Assembly: GCF_023898315.1 (NCBI RefSeq)
Contig: NC_064614.1
Coordinates: forward strand, 114,545,501-114,609,500
DNA length: 64,000 bases
Direction of reading: 5' to 3'
From: Schistocerca nitens
Taxonomy: Eukaryota > Arthropoda > Insecta > Orthoptera > Acrididae
Under the pieces are notes generated by a model. It was given only the letters and a program-made list of their open reading frames with translations, had not been told where the DNA came from and searched no databases. Of this stretch, positions 24,481-34,800 are shown piece by piece (the first letter of the stretch is position 1; every line of letters starts with the position of its first letter). The translations under genes were made by a program, and so were the position numbers.

Positions 24481-25014
24481 ATTTTAATTGTTTCTCTATC
24501 TCTCTGTCGTCTATTTCGATATCTCCAATGCGATCGATGGCCTGCTATTTCCTTTGAGAAGCGTTCAATCGTCCAAAGGATGTCAGAAGTATCAAATGTT
24601 GTCAAGAACGTTGTTCTCTTGTTCTCGCACTGAAAACTGTTATTTACAAACGTGAAATGTGTCAAATCAATTCTCCAATGGAAGGAGTGGTTTCATTGAC
24701 GTTCCTTATCTCACCCTCTAAAGAGTATTCGTGTCGATTGTGAGCTGTGGTGTGTCTGAAATGCTTCCCTCGGCCATCCATTCGAAAACCGCGTCATTTC
24801 AACACTGCGCGTCGCGGTTCTGACCTCCATCATATAAGTGTCAAAAGAATAGTTGAAATATGCGTAGGAGGGAGTCTAACAACGTTCCCATCGTGTGACA
24901 TGTTCACGGTGATGCTGGGTAGGATTGTGATGAAATTCGGTGTCAATGTGACGTCATTAACTCACCTTACTGTTCACGTGATCTCAAATGGAATGATCAG
25001 ATTACACAAGTAAC

Positions 25015-25545
25015 GGGTAATGCGAACTCTAGATTGCGGTTTATTAGCAGAATCCTGAAGCGATGCAGTCCTTCAACAAAGGAAATAGCTTGCAATACGT
25101 TAGTTCGTCCAGTCTTGGAGTACTGTTCGTCTGTGTGGGACCCTTACCAGTTGGGTCTGATTCAAGAGATTGAGGAGGTCCAAAGAAGAGCGGTAAGATT
25201 CGTGACTGTTACATTTAGCCATCGCGAGAGCGTTACAAATCTCATAGAAAGTTTGAAGTGGGACACACTTGCAGATAGACGGCGCGCTAAACAGAAGGGG
25301 CTGCTCACTAAATTCCGAAATCCGATCTTCACCGAGGATGTAGAGCAACTTTCAGATCGCGCAATGATCACCATTCAAAGATAAGGGAAATAAGAGAGTT
25401 CGTACGGAGGCGTTCAGAGTGTCGTTTTTCCCTCGCGCCATCCGCCAGTGGAACAGAGGGGGGTAAATATGACTTTGGCGCGAATTGTGCCCTCCGCCAC
25501 ACACCGCTTGGTGGCTAGCGGAGTATATATGTAGATGTAGATGAC
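25015..25545 (+). mobile_element. Family-B LINE 3' end
   Basis: The + frame reads LRFISRILKRCSPSTKEIA, VLEYCSSVWDPYQLGLIQEI and RRAVRFVTVTFSHRES. It ends with GTGGCTAGCGGAGTATATATGTAGATGTAGATG. It is in inverted orientation to the copy at 23.3 kb. Confidence 0.87.
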
Positions 25546-25574
25546 GTAGATATGAACTTCTGAGCTCTGGCCTT

Positions 25575-25735
25575 TTTTTCGCATGTGTCACTACCGAGGG
25601 TGACGTCACAAGGCGCCACGTTTTTGTACCATAACAGAGGTAGATTGCAGGCACCTTTGAACCAAATTTAATACTTCTGCCTAGCAATGGGAGGCGATTA
25701 AAGGGTTTCGAAAAAGGTACCATTTAATGTGTCGC
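25575..25735. repeat. Right inverted terminus of the ~3-kb unclassified element
   Basis: This is the reverse complement of 22695-22835 (TTGAACCAAATTTAATACTT pairs with AAGTATGAAATTTGGCTCAA). It is separated from the left arm by LINE and SINE insertions. Confidence 0.65.
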
Positions 25736-25740
25736 ACAGC

Positions 25741-26555
25741 GTAGATTCGATTTTAGGAGATTCTTCGAACAACCCCTTTATCTATTACTGAAGACGGCTG
25801 TGTTTTTCTCTTTAGAGCATGCTAATTTCTAACTGCTTTATCTTTTAATACAATTGTACTTTCCTTTATATTAAATCTTTTCCATCCTCTGTCTTATTTG
25901 CATTCACAAACGAATAAGAGATAAACAGGATCAAAACATAAATTCATTTATAACCGCCACCAGTGCCCCAGTATTTTTTTACAAGCCCCAGTTAAGACGA
26001 CTGCAATAGCAGCCACGATAGCGCATTGCCCTCAGATTTTGAGCTCTGACATACAGAACCGACCTCTGAAGGCGCTTAAACTGTTTGTGAAGAACATCCA
26101 ATCATCGTCGGTGTAGATGCAATTCAAAGAAATTAAAGAAGTATATTTTCTGAATGAAGTAGAGTACAGACTACCCAGGTGTTCAGCGAGGAAAAGTCGA
26201 TTGTCCGCTTTGTTTTACCAACAAGACTTTGTGCTATCTTCAGGTGTATATTAATTAGCGTGATTTGAAGCACTGACTTCTCGGATGAGAGTCCAGTCTG
26301 GTAACTACTGAGCCATTCCGCTCGGTTCAATGAATGCGGTTACACGTCCAAAATATTTTGATATTTTAGAATAAAAGCCCCTTCAGGCAGTTTAAATTCA
26401 CGAGATACTCATGATTTTTAGCTTGAACATTTGGTCCTGACGAAAACGGTCCTTTGCATCACGACGGAGCCCAAATAACCCTGTGTGCAACATTTCAGTG
26501 TGGCACCTGGGCATCTAGTTAGGAAATATAGTGGCTGGTCTGAATATTTTGCACG
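25741..26555. other. Unclassified AT-rich DNA
   Basis: No repeat boundary is certain. A stretch near 26265-26330 (gacttctcggatgagagtcc) looks faintly tRNA-like but lacks a clean B box. Confidence 0.4.
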
Positions 26556-26760
26556 AAACTGCGAGAAGTGGACGTGACGCAACCAATGTCGCCCGAGAAT
26601 TGTGGCGACCGCAACAGAAACGGAGAAACGCGACGAAAAGCGGCGGGGGGCGCCAGCAGACCGCGGCAGCTGCAGCAAAAACTGGCGCCAGAGAGAGTGG
26701 CGGCCAGCGGGCAGAGAAACCCCACCGCGGAGGAGAGGCTGCGCTGCTTCTGTTCTTTGT
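26556..26760. other. Isolated GC/CpG-rich island, function unknown
   Basis: About 65% GC with many CpGs, surrounded by 40% GC DNA. It is open on both strands, so coding cannot be read from frame alone. It lies 6.2 kb upstream of the first visible exon and has the same orientation-independent GC richness as those exons. It could be a promoter/5' exon region or an old LTR piece. No splice-compatible initiator exon is certain. Confidence 0.45.
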
Positions 26761-26825
26761 TCTCAAACATGCCATTCGTGTTCCGGTGAATTCCAACGGT
26801 TCAGCACCCGTTCGTATTTGGAAGT

Positions 26826-27011
26826 TGGCTCTGAGCACTATTGGACTTAACAGCTGTGGTCATCAGTCCCCTAGAACTTAGAACTACTTAAACCTAACTA
26901 ACCTAAGGACATCACACACATCCATGCCCGAGGCAGGATTCGAACCTGCGACCGTAGCAGTCGCGTGGTTCCGGACTGCGCGCCTAGAACCGTGAGACCA
27001 CCGCGGCCGGC
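26826..27011 (-). mobile_element. SINE family A copy 2
   Basis: Perfect 13-bp target duplications CGTATTTGGAAGT lie at 26813-26825 and 27012-27024. The B box is intact (GGTTCGAATCC on the minus strand), and the head starts GGCCGGCCGCGGTGGTCTCA. Confidence 0.95.
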
Positions 27012-27814
27012 CGTATTTGGAAGTATGTTTTATTAATTGATCATGTTGAAAGTTTAGGTTATGTCCCAAATTGTTTGTAAATGCACTGAATGGTCGAAAT
27101 ATGCAGGCAGGCACTGAACGTAACGCCGGTTGTCACCATTCCTCTCAGCACAGTCCTGGTAAAAATAGATTCCCTACGCCTCGCCCTGAAGTTGACGGCG
27201 ATCTGACTGCGTTTATAAAAATTATAACCAATGCTGATAGGTCACTGATAACAGCTACAAGATGCTAACTGAACTTCTTCGTTACATTACGCATTTCGGG
27301 CATAGCCCATCATCAGACGATGAAAATCAAAGTTGATGATGCAAACGATGTCAAACATAAAAATCCGCAATGATACGATGATAGTGCCAAGTGATCAAGA
27401 TCAACGACAATACACAACTGAAGTGTGTAATCTCTGATATGCTGTGTGTCTTGCACCGGTTATCAGGTCAAGTTCAAAGTCGGCTAACTCGTGATGGGCT
27501 TCCCGCCTCTCTGTAACACACTACTCGTATATCCTGTCTACTCTCTCGACAAAAGCCACGTCTATCCGCAGCATTCAGGCGTCATATAAGGCACATCTAT
27601 GACACCACTAAAATACCCACAGACTCAAAGAAGAATGTAATAAAAGCACCGAACTATCAGTTTTATAAGCCATGGATGCAAAATACTAATTAGAAGTACT
27701 TTCAAAAGAATGGATCAGTTTACATTCCGAAGAAATGCGAGCACACGCGAGGCAATACTGTCCCTACGATTTACCTTTGAAGATAGGTTACGGGAACGCA
27801 AACCTAAGTTTACA

Positions 27815-28459
27815 GAACATGTAGACTTTTGACAATGACAACTGGAATACTCTCTTTGAAATTCATAAGGTAACAGGGGTAAAATACAAGGAGTGAAAAC
27901 ATATATACGACTTGTACAAAAACCTGACCGCTGTTATAAGTTTAGAGGTGTGTGAAAGAGAAGCAGTGGTTGAAAAGGAGGCGAGACAGGGTTGTGGAAG
28001 ATCCCAAATGTTATTCAGTCTGTAGACTGAGCAGGCAGTAAATGAAACAAAAGAAAAATCTGGAGTAGAAATTAAGGTTCAGGGAGAAAAAAATAACACA
28101 TTCAGGTTTGCCGATGGCACTCTAATTCTGTCAGAGACAACAAAGAGCTAGGAAGAGCAACTGAGCGGAATGGCAACAGACACCGAAAGTAGTAGGTGAG
28201 TTCCGCTATTGGGGCGGCAAAATAACAGGATGACCAAAGTAGAGAGGATATAAAATGTTGAGTGGCAAGGAAAGCGTTTCAGAATAGGACACTGAATATC
28301 AATTTAATTGTTAGGAAGTCTTTTCTGGAGGTATTTGTCCGGAATGTAGCCTTTCATGAAAGTGAAACGTGGGCGATAAACAGTTCAGACAGCAAGAGAA
28401 TAAAAGCTTTTGAAGTTTGGTGCCAGAGAAGAAATGCTGAGGATTAGATGGGTAGATCA
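27815..28459 (+). mobile_element. RTE-type LINE, decayed, part 1
   Basis: It parallels 21.28-22.03 kb: TAACAGGGGTAAAATACAAG, GAGGCGAGACAGGGTTGTGG, a FADG-like mutated catalytic box, and ETWAINSSDSKRIKAFEVW. There are stops and deletions throughout. It is split by a SINE at 28460. Confidence 0.82.
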
Positions 28460-28657
28460 AATGATTCAAATGGCTCTGAGCACTATGGAACTTAACATCT
28501 GAGGTCATTAGTTCCCTAGAAATTAGAACTACTTAAACGTAACTAACCTAAGGACACAACACACATCCATGCCCGAGGCAGGGTTCGAACCTGCGACCAT
28601 AGCGGTCGCGCGGTGCCAGACTGATGCGCCTAGAACCGCTTGGCCACACCGGCCGGC
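28460..28657 (-). mobile_element. SINE family A copy 3 (nested in RTE)
   Basis: Target duplications TGGGTAGATCA lie at 28449-28459 and 28658-28668 and are derived from the RTE coding text (RWVDH). The B box is intact. Confidence 0.95.
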
Positions 28658-28980
28658 TGGGTAGATCACCGAAACAATATGGAGTCACTGAAGAGAACTG
28701 AGGAGAAAAGAAATTTGTAGCTTCATTTGACTAAAAGAAGGGGTCGGTGTATTGGTCACAGTCAGAGACGTCAAGGGATCACGAATTTAATACTGGAGTG
28801 AAATGTGAGGAATAAAAATTGTAGAGGGGGATCAAGAGATGAAAACAGCAAGCAGGTTCAAAAGGATGTAGCTTGCAGTAGTTACTTCTATATGAAGAGC
28901 CTTGCATTTGATAGAGTACCACGGAGAGCTGCATCAAATCAGTCATCGGATTTAAGACCACAATAACAACACGACACATC
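28658..28980 (+). mobile_element. RTE-type LINE, decayed, part 2 with 3' end
   Basis: It continues the element of 27.8 kb: LTKRRGRCIG-like and KDVACSSYFYMKSL-like text, GCATCAAATCAGTC, then the short ACCACAATAACAACACGACA tail. Confidence 0.82.
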
Positions 28981-29689
28981 TACAAGTGAGATAAACCTCC
29001 CCGACGGATGAATATTGCAGACCGTTGTGAAGCAACGGAAACGATACTACGCAGGAGGATATATGTAGACACAAGATTAAAAAAAAAGCAAAAATTAAAA
29101 ACAGGTGCGGTGGCAAGGAACTTAAGCGACCTTTCTTTAGATTCAATCACACCAAGGTTTTCAACAAAGTGAGTCCGTTGACCTTTTCGCAAAGTGGAGT
29201 TACTAAACGCGTTCGTCCGAAATGTACTCGCCAAAAGAGATGCAATAAATATTCCAGATATGAGTAATTTAGAAGTAGATACCCTTTTTGCAGTGAAACA
29301 ACTTAAGCCACTTAATTAAGGCAAGTTTTCCGGTGCGCAGTACACTGACGTAATAGCTCCATATTTAGCAATTACATACAACCGCTCGCTGGACTTAAGA
29401 CCCGTACCTAAGCACTGGTAAACTGCAAAACACAAATACACACGGAAGGAAATAAAAGTAGCCCGCTGAATTATTGGCCCATATCACTGACAGCAATTTG
29501 CAGTGGGATTTTGAAACATTTGCTGTGTCCAAACACTGCGAAATACCTCGAAGGAAACGATCTATTGACACACTGTCAACAGGGATTCTGAGATGTCGAT
29601 CTTGTGTAGCACAACTGCCTCATTATTTACACAAAGTATTGAGTGCAATTTACAGGGAATCTCAAGTTTATACCATTCCTCGGTAGAGA

Positions 29690-29940
29690 CTTCTAATGAA
29701 ACTGTACGCCTAAGGAGTATCGTCCGACTTGTGCGACTGGAATCCTAATTTCCTGTCAGAAAGGTGAAATGATATCTAGCACTCTACAAGGAAGTGTTAT
29801 AGGCCGTCTGCTATTCCTGATCTACATAAACAATTTACGAGACAATACTAACAGCCGTCTTGGGTTGTTTGTAGCGACTCCGTCGTTTACCGCCTAGTAA
29901 AGTTATGACATGATCAAAACCAATTGTAAAATCACTTACA
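29690..29940 (+). mobile_element. Family-B-like LINE RT fragment, part 1
   Basis: It includes LQGSVIGRLLFLIYINNLRDN (PQG-GP-LF box, mutated) and a degraded FADD region. It is interrupted at about 29941 by a hairpin repeat and continues at 30119. Confidence 0.75.
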
Positions 29941-30118
29941 CGAAACTTTCTGGCAGATTAAAACTGTGTGCCGTACCGAGATTCGAACTCGGGACTTTTT
30001 CGTAAAAGACAAAGGTCCTGAGTTCGACTCTCGGCTCGGCACACAGTTTTAATCTGCCAGGAAGTTTCATATCATCGCACACTCCGCTGGCAAAGTGAAA
30101 ATGTCATACAGACATCTC
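29941..30118. repeat. Hairpin repeat with tRNA-like core, nested in LINE
   Basis: GAAACTTTCTGGCAGATTAAAACTGTGTGCC at the left pairs with the inverted version ending GCCAGGAAGTTTCAT at 30045-30071. Between them lie two B-box-like tracts in opposite orientation. A fragment of the same repeat is at 46700-46732. I recognise the termini from orthopteran repeats; the usual interior is deleted here. Confidence 0.8.
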
Positions 30119-30740
30119 GTCTAAAGGATATGTCTGTATGGCGCGAAAAGTGGCAGGTGTCTGTAAATAATGAAAAATGTGAAGTTATCCGCATGAGCAC
30201 TAAAAAGGAATCCACTAAATTGCGCTTACACGACAAATTACGCAAAATTAAAGGTTACCGATTCAACTAAATACCTAGGGATTGCAATTTAGCAACAGCT
30301 TAAACTTGAAACAAATAGAAATTGTTGTGTTGGGAAAGCATGCCGGAGGTTGCCCTTTATTGACAGGACACTTAAAAGATGCGACAGATCTGCTATGGAG
30401 TTGCCTATACTACGCTTGTCGTCCTGTACTGGAGTGCTGCTGCGTGGTATGAGATTCTCATCAGATACGATTGAAGGAGAATATCGAAAAAGTTCAGTGA
30501 AGGGGAGCTCGTTTTGTAGTACCGCGAAATAGGAGAGAGAGTGCCACCGACATGATATACGAGTTCGAGGTGGCAATCGTTAAAACAAAGGCGTTTTTCG
30601 TTGCGACGAGATCTGATGGAGGAGAAACCAATCATCTTTGTACTCAATGCAAACATAGCATATCTCTGACATGTACAACATCTTTGTGTGTACTGATTAC
30701 GTAAGTACTCCACCCGAACAGGCATAGAAAGTCCCACCCG
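30119..30740 (+). mobile_element. Family-B-like LINE RT fragment, part 2
   Basis: It has KCEVIRMSTKKESTK (template/thumb region), YLGIAI-like text, then RPVLECCCVV-like and RRGARFVVPRNRRES-like text. There are numerous frameshifts. Confidence 0.75.
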
Positions 30741-30744
30741 TACC

Positions 30745-31030
30745 GACCGACCGCCTTGTCATTCTCAGACCATAGGTGTCATTGGATGCCGACATGGAGG
30801 GGCACGTGGTCAGCACACCGCTCTTGCGACCATTGTAAGTTCTCGTGACCAGAGCAGCTACTTCTCAGTCAAGTAGCTTCTCAATAGACTTTACAAGAAT
30901 TGAGCGCATCCCCCTTGCCAACTGCTCTCGGCAGACCCGGATGGGCACCCATCCAAGTGCTAGCCAAGCCCGACAGTGCTTAACTTCGGTAATCTGACAG
31001 GGCTTGGTGTTACCACTGCGGCAAATCGTT
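30745..31030 (-). mobile_element. 5S rRNA-derived SINE
   Basis: On the minus strand, 31025 to 30916 aligns with 5S rRNA: ACCGAAGTTAAGCACTGTCG and GCTAGCACTTGGATGGGTG are the internal control region (box A / box C) of a 5S gene. The 3' ~170 bp (30745-30915) is a non-5S body. The copy departs from 5S at both ends and is therefore a retroposon rather than a functional 5S gene. Confidence 0.9.
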
Positions 31031-31099
31031 GGCTGTGTGAAATGTAGCTACAGATCCTCGAACGCCATGGACTAGGCCTGGCTTTCCTCATCCGCTTTC

Positions 31100-31276
31100 A
31101 AAAAATGTCCAAATGCGTGTGAGATCTTATGGGACTTAACTGGTAAGGTCATCAGTCCCTAAGCTTACATACTAGTTAACCTAAATAATCCTAAGGACAA
31201 ACTCACACACCCATGCCCGAGGGAGGACTCTAACCTACGCCGCACAGTCCATGACTGCAGCGCCTTAGACCTCTCG
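31100..31276 (-). mobile_element. SINE family B copy
   Basis: Target duplications CATCCGCTTTC (31089-31099) and CATCGGCTTTC (31277-31287). The body has CTTACATACTAGTTAACC on the + strand and a damaged B box (actctaaccta). Confidence 0.85.
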
Positions 31277-31288
31277 CATCGGCTTTCC

Positions 31289-32057
31289 TTCCCCCACATG
31301 AACCTTCTGCTGCCTTATCAAATTCCCATCCCTCTTCACCCAAATTGAACACCTCAACATCCTCTGCACTATCCGTGAACTAGTTTCCGGTAACCCTATT
31401 GTCTCGCCTCTGAGCAACAAACCTGGTATGCTCCCGTGCCTTCACAAACACGTTCCTCCATCCCTGCACCTGTACACATAACATATCCTTTCTCAACGCA
31501 ACTTCCTTTCCCAACCTATCTCACTCTACAGCAGGACTCCTTTTCCCTCCACACACAACTCTACAACTCTATACCTTTGTTCTTCTACCACTACTCTCCC
31601 CACACACCATGACTCCTCCTCACCCTCTGTTCTTCCCACCGTCGTTATTCCCACTATTTACTTCCTATCTGTCATCTCCCTAGTTTCCCCACCTAACAGA
31701 CCCCTATCTCTTTAACCAAACCCCTTAACCTCTAAGGAACACATTCTCTCCTTCCACAATAATTCTTACCCAGTGTAGGTCCCTCAGATGTTAAGTTCAA
31801 GTGCAGTGCTTCGGTGCCTTTTTAATAGAAGAAAACCACCTCATTGTAAATGTGTTTTTTAAATTGTATATACTTTTGGTCCTTTTAGCTGTCTGTCATT
31901 AGTCTATCTAATTTAAAACGTAAACGGTCCTCATATCTTTATTTTTCTATAATCTTTGTTATCTCTTAATGAACGTTCTTCACCGAAGAGGGGAGTACTG
32001 AGCTGCTGACAACCCCGCCCCCCTCATATGGGGCGTGGAGGATGAAATAACAATGAA
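31289..32057 (+). mobile_element. Probable LINE 3' UTR (pyrimidine-rich)
   Basis: It has a long C/T-rich tract and then GAGGGGAGTACTGAGCTGCT, a G/C-rich palindromic patch (ccgcccccctcatatggggcgtgg) and GAAATAACAATGAAGAAAGA at the end. I recognise this as a Jockey-like 3' end with moderate confidence. There is no coding sequence. Confidence 0.5.
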
Positions 32058-32216
32058 GAAAGAAAGACTGGTCGTCTGAGGACGCGGAAGAATTGTCACA
32101 CCTCAATATTACTGAGCGTTTGTGGTCTACTTTGGAGAGAATTGTGCGTCATCGCTATCCACCTCTATCATTGTTACCTGGAGTTGTCATAATTTTGCGG
32201 GAAGAATGGTACACGA
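32058..32216 (+). mobile_element. Tc1-like transposase C-terminus, part 1
   Basis: The + frame reads EELSHLNITERLWSTLERIV, RYPPLSLLPGV and EEWYT, interrupted at the CACGA duplication by the LTR. It resumes in frame at 32754. Confidence 0.8.
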
Positions 32217-32753
32217 TGTTGTGTTAGCAGAAGAGCCAACACCGTGTTACGAGAGGAGGCCGAAATGCACGAGTTTTAGCTCACGCAGGCTGGCGTGAGG
32301 GGGAAGAACTATACTGACGTGAGCGATGGAACATGGCAAGGAATTAGAATTCAGAAAGCGGACATAATTAGTTTGATACATAACTTTAATCCATTAATGA
32401 TGATCGTCGCTCTTGACGGTACATGATTCACAATATTATCTGTTCTGAAAACATTCGTAGTAACTGAATATGGCGCCTTGCTAGGTCGTAGCAAATGACG
32501 TAGCTGAAGGCTCTGCTAAACTGTCGTCTCTGCAAATGAGAGCGTATGTAGTCAGTGAACCATCGCTAGCAAAGTCGGCTGTACAACTGGGGCGAGTGCT
32601 AGGGAGTCTCTCTAGACTAGACCTGCCATGTGTGGCGGTGCTCGGTCTGCAATCACTGATAGTGGCGACACGCGGGTCCGACGTATACTAACGGACCGCG
32701 GCCGATTTAAAGACTATAACCTAGCAAGTGTGGTGTCTGGCAGTGACACCACA
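32217..32753. mobile_element. Solo LTR (537 bp) with 5-bp target duplication
   Basis: The ends are TGTTGTGT...CACCACA (TG...CA in either orientation), flanked by direct 5-bp repeats CACGA at 32212-32216 and 32754-32758. There is no internal gag/pol, so this is a solo LTR from recombination, or a LTR-like non-autonomous unit. Removing it restores the reading frame of a Tc1 transposase, which confirms the insertion. I recall it as a common orthopteran repeat. Confidence 0.88.
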
Positions 32754-32895
32754 CACGATTCCCCGGAAAAGCATGTGGGACCTGTACCTATTCATTCCGA
32801 GACGGCTGGAAGCTGTTTGGGATGCCAACGGCTTTCGTCCACCGTATTAGGCATGACAATGTGTTTGTGGTGTTTCCATATTTTTATCCACCCCT
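32754..32895 (+). mobile_element. Tc1-like transposase C-terminus, part 2
   Basis: It continues from 32216 as TIPRKACG and so on with decay. It ends about 55 bp before the first visible exon of the host gene. Confidence 0.65.
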
Positions 32896-32948
32896 CTGTT
32901 GATGTCGTCTTTGACCCTGCTGATAGACCGCCCTGCTCTGCCTTCCAG

Positions 32949-33344
32949 GCGGTGCTGGTGCTGTGGCTGCCGGCGGCGCCGGCTCGCCAGTACGCCGTCA
33001 GCGACGACGCGGCCGCCTCGCAGGACGACGACGCTCCGTCTCCGGCGCGCCCCGACTACTCGCGCTACTTTGCTTCCGCCGCGGCGCCTGGTCTGGCCGT
33101 ACTGGCGCCCGCAGACCCACAGCAAAAGGACGCCGCCGCCGACTCGGCGGGCTTCGTGCGGCCGCTGGACTTCTCGGCGCTGTTCGCCGCCGCCTCCGAC
33201 GCCGCCCCCGGCTCTGCCGCGCTGCTGCAGCTGCAGCCGCAGGGACTGGGACTCGCCAGCCCCGGCGCCCACATCTTCGGCCTCCAGGATGCCACCGGCG
33301 CCGCCTCCAACAGCAACGGCACTGCCGGCTTCACCAGCGACCAG
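32949..33344 (+). CDS. Exon with distal half of signal peptide and Ala-rich repeats (first visible exon, 132 codons)
   Basis: The acceptor is a pyrimidine stretch ending ccttccag, and the donor is CAG|gtgcgc. The exon is phase 0 at both ends. It starts AVLVLWLPAAPARQYAVS, which reads as the hydrophobic core and cleavage region of a signal peptide; cleavage near APA|RQ is plausible. The Met and first residues must be in an upstream exon, because the open frame before 32949 runs through transposase and LTR sequence. The mature part is acidic and Ala-rich, with a degenerate repeat of the form RPxDFxxxFAxAxxxAPG (RPDYSRYFASAAAPG, then RPLDFSALFAAASDAAPG), followed by a Gln/Gly/Asn-rich end. There are no cysteines. 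It is compositionally unlike its flanks, which are a Tc1 remnant upstream and a MITE 28 bp downstream. Confidence 0.82.
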
Positions 33345-33372
33345 GTGCGCCACACTTCGTCCTTTAAGGGTG

Positions 33373-34115
33373 GTAGGACGTCAAATTGGGCGACTTGGAG
33401 CAGGAGAGGCATCTCAGGACATTTTAATTTCCACTATCTATACTTTTACAAATAAATTCATAAACCATTGGCAGCATCACCAGGCAGGATTCAGGATTCA
33501 CACCCATTGCAGTGGACGTTCGAAAACATAACAAAATAATTTTTTTTTTTAATTTGAGAAATTTCATCATTTTTTCACTTACTAATGGCTGCATTTGTTG
33601 CTATAGGTACACTTTTCTTCATAAGTAAGAGAGATTCTTCGATGAATTTTGCACAGGTGTATGAAACTCTAGAATTTATTTCATTTATGAGAAAAACGAA
33701 TGAACTGTTATATTTTAAACCTCATGTTTAGAAAAAACACAAATTTAATAGTTAATTACCTCAATTTTTACTACAGTTTTTAATAGATTTGGAAAATTCT
33801 AGAATTTCATACACCTTTAAGTATGGTTTGTATGCTGTGCAAAATTCATCGAAGAATCTCTCTTGCTTATGAAGAAAAGTGTACCTATTGAAACAAATGC
33901 TGCCATTAGTAAGTGAAGAAAATGATGAAATTTCACATGTAAAGAAAATTATTACGTTATGTTTTCGAACTTCCACTGCTATGAGTGTGAATTCTGAATC
34001 CTTCCTGGTCATGCTGACATAGTTTTATGAATTTATTTGTAAAAGTATAGACAGTGGAAATTAAAATGTCCTGTGGTGCCTCTCCTGCTCCAAGTCGGCC
34101 CGCTTGACGTCCTAC
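33373..34115. mobile_element. Hairpin MITE with ~330-bp inverted arms
   Basis: GTAGGACGTCAA at the left and TTGACGTCCTAC at the right begin arms that pair over about 330 bp (GACTTGGAGCAGGAGAGGC, ATTTATTTGTAAAAGTATAG, GATTCTTCGATGAATTTTGC and others are found inverted). There is no coding capacity. It starts 28 bp after a splice donor. Confidence 0.92.
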
Positions 34116-34239
34116 ACTTTGTCTTTCAATCAGTAACACAAGCTGAGGAAAATAAACTGAGTCGGGAAATATTTCGTGAACCTTAAGACAGAATACCCAC
34201 CTCACGTCATCCGCACGTAGGCCAAATCACGTAATTAGG

Positions 34240-34575
34240 TCGCCTGTCTTAAGACTGAAAACCGAACAGAAAAGAATCGAAGCATTTGAGATGTGGTGCC
34301 ACAGACGAATGTTGAAAATTGAGTGGATTGATAAGGAAGGGAATGAAGAAGGGACAGGATGATAGGACATCTGTTAAGACATCAGGAAATGACTTCCATG
34401 GTACTATACGGAGCTACAGAGAGCAAAAACTGAAATGGAAGACATAGATTGGAATACATCCAGCAAATAATTGAGGCCTTAGGTTGCAAGTGCTACTCTA
34501 AGATGAAGAGGTTCGCACAGGAGAGGAAGCCGTGGCGGGTCGCATCAAACCAGTCAGAAGACTGATGAAAAAAAA
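34240..34575 (+). mobile_element. RTE-type LINE (second subfamily), 3' end
   Basis: KRIEAFEMWCHRRMLKIEW-like text is followed after frameshifts by CAGGAGAGGAAGCCGTGGCG, CAGTCAGAAGACTGATG and a poly-A run. It corresponds to the copy at 15.9-16.26 kb. Confidence 0.82.
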
Positions 34576-34619
34576 AAAAAGACGACGGTCCTTACGGCTC
34601 ACGAGATATTTTCTGAGAC

Positions 34620-34800
34620 AGTTTAACACTGAGCAAAAGGAAACCCCGTGATTTTCCCAGTTGCGGCGCACAGTGTGAAATTTAGCTTTAAGGTGCCTAC
34701 AACCCTCCTCTGTAATGGTGCAAAAGCGTGGAACCCTGTTACGTCGTCGCCGTGCTTGTCGATGCTGCATACAGCAAAGTGTCAACACATCCAATTGAAC
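34620..34800. repeat. Terminus of second copy of the 22.7-kb-type element
   Basis: GTGTGAAATTTAGCTTTAAGGTGCCTACAA resembles 22750-22790. The internal portion appears after the nested element, at 37.68-38.39 kb. Confidence 0.55.

Noticed and set aside
26515..26881. Coding frames through the GC-rich island
   Set aside because: Open in several frames on both strands. ATG CCA TTC GTG TTC at 26769 gives a phase-2 donor that cannot join the phase-0 acceptor at 32949.
30916..31025. Functional 5S rRNA gene
   Set aside because: It diverges at the ends, carries substitutions in paired regions and is fused to a SINE body.
32628..32948. ATG at 32628 as start of the gene
   Set aside because: This stretch is solo LTR plus transposase remnant, and a good acceptor lies at 32948.
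32847..33353. 168-codon minus-strand open frame across the first visible exon
   Set aside because: High GC depletes stops on all strands. The + strand has splice sites, a signal peptide and frame continuity with the other exons. The same applies to antisense frames at 40158-40574, 44538-44801 and 59176-59694.
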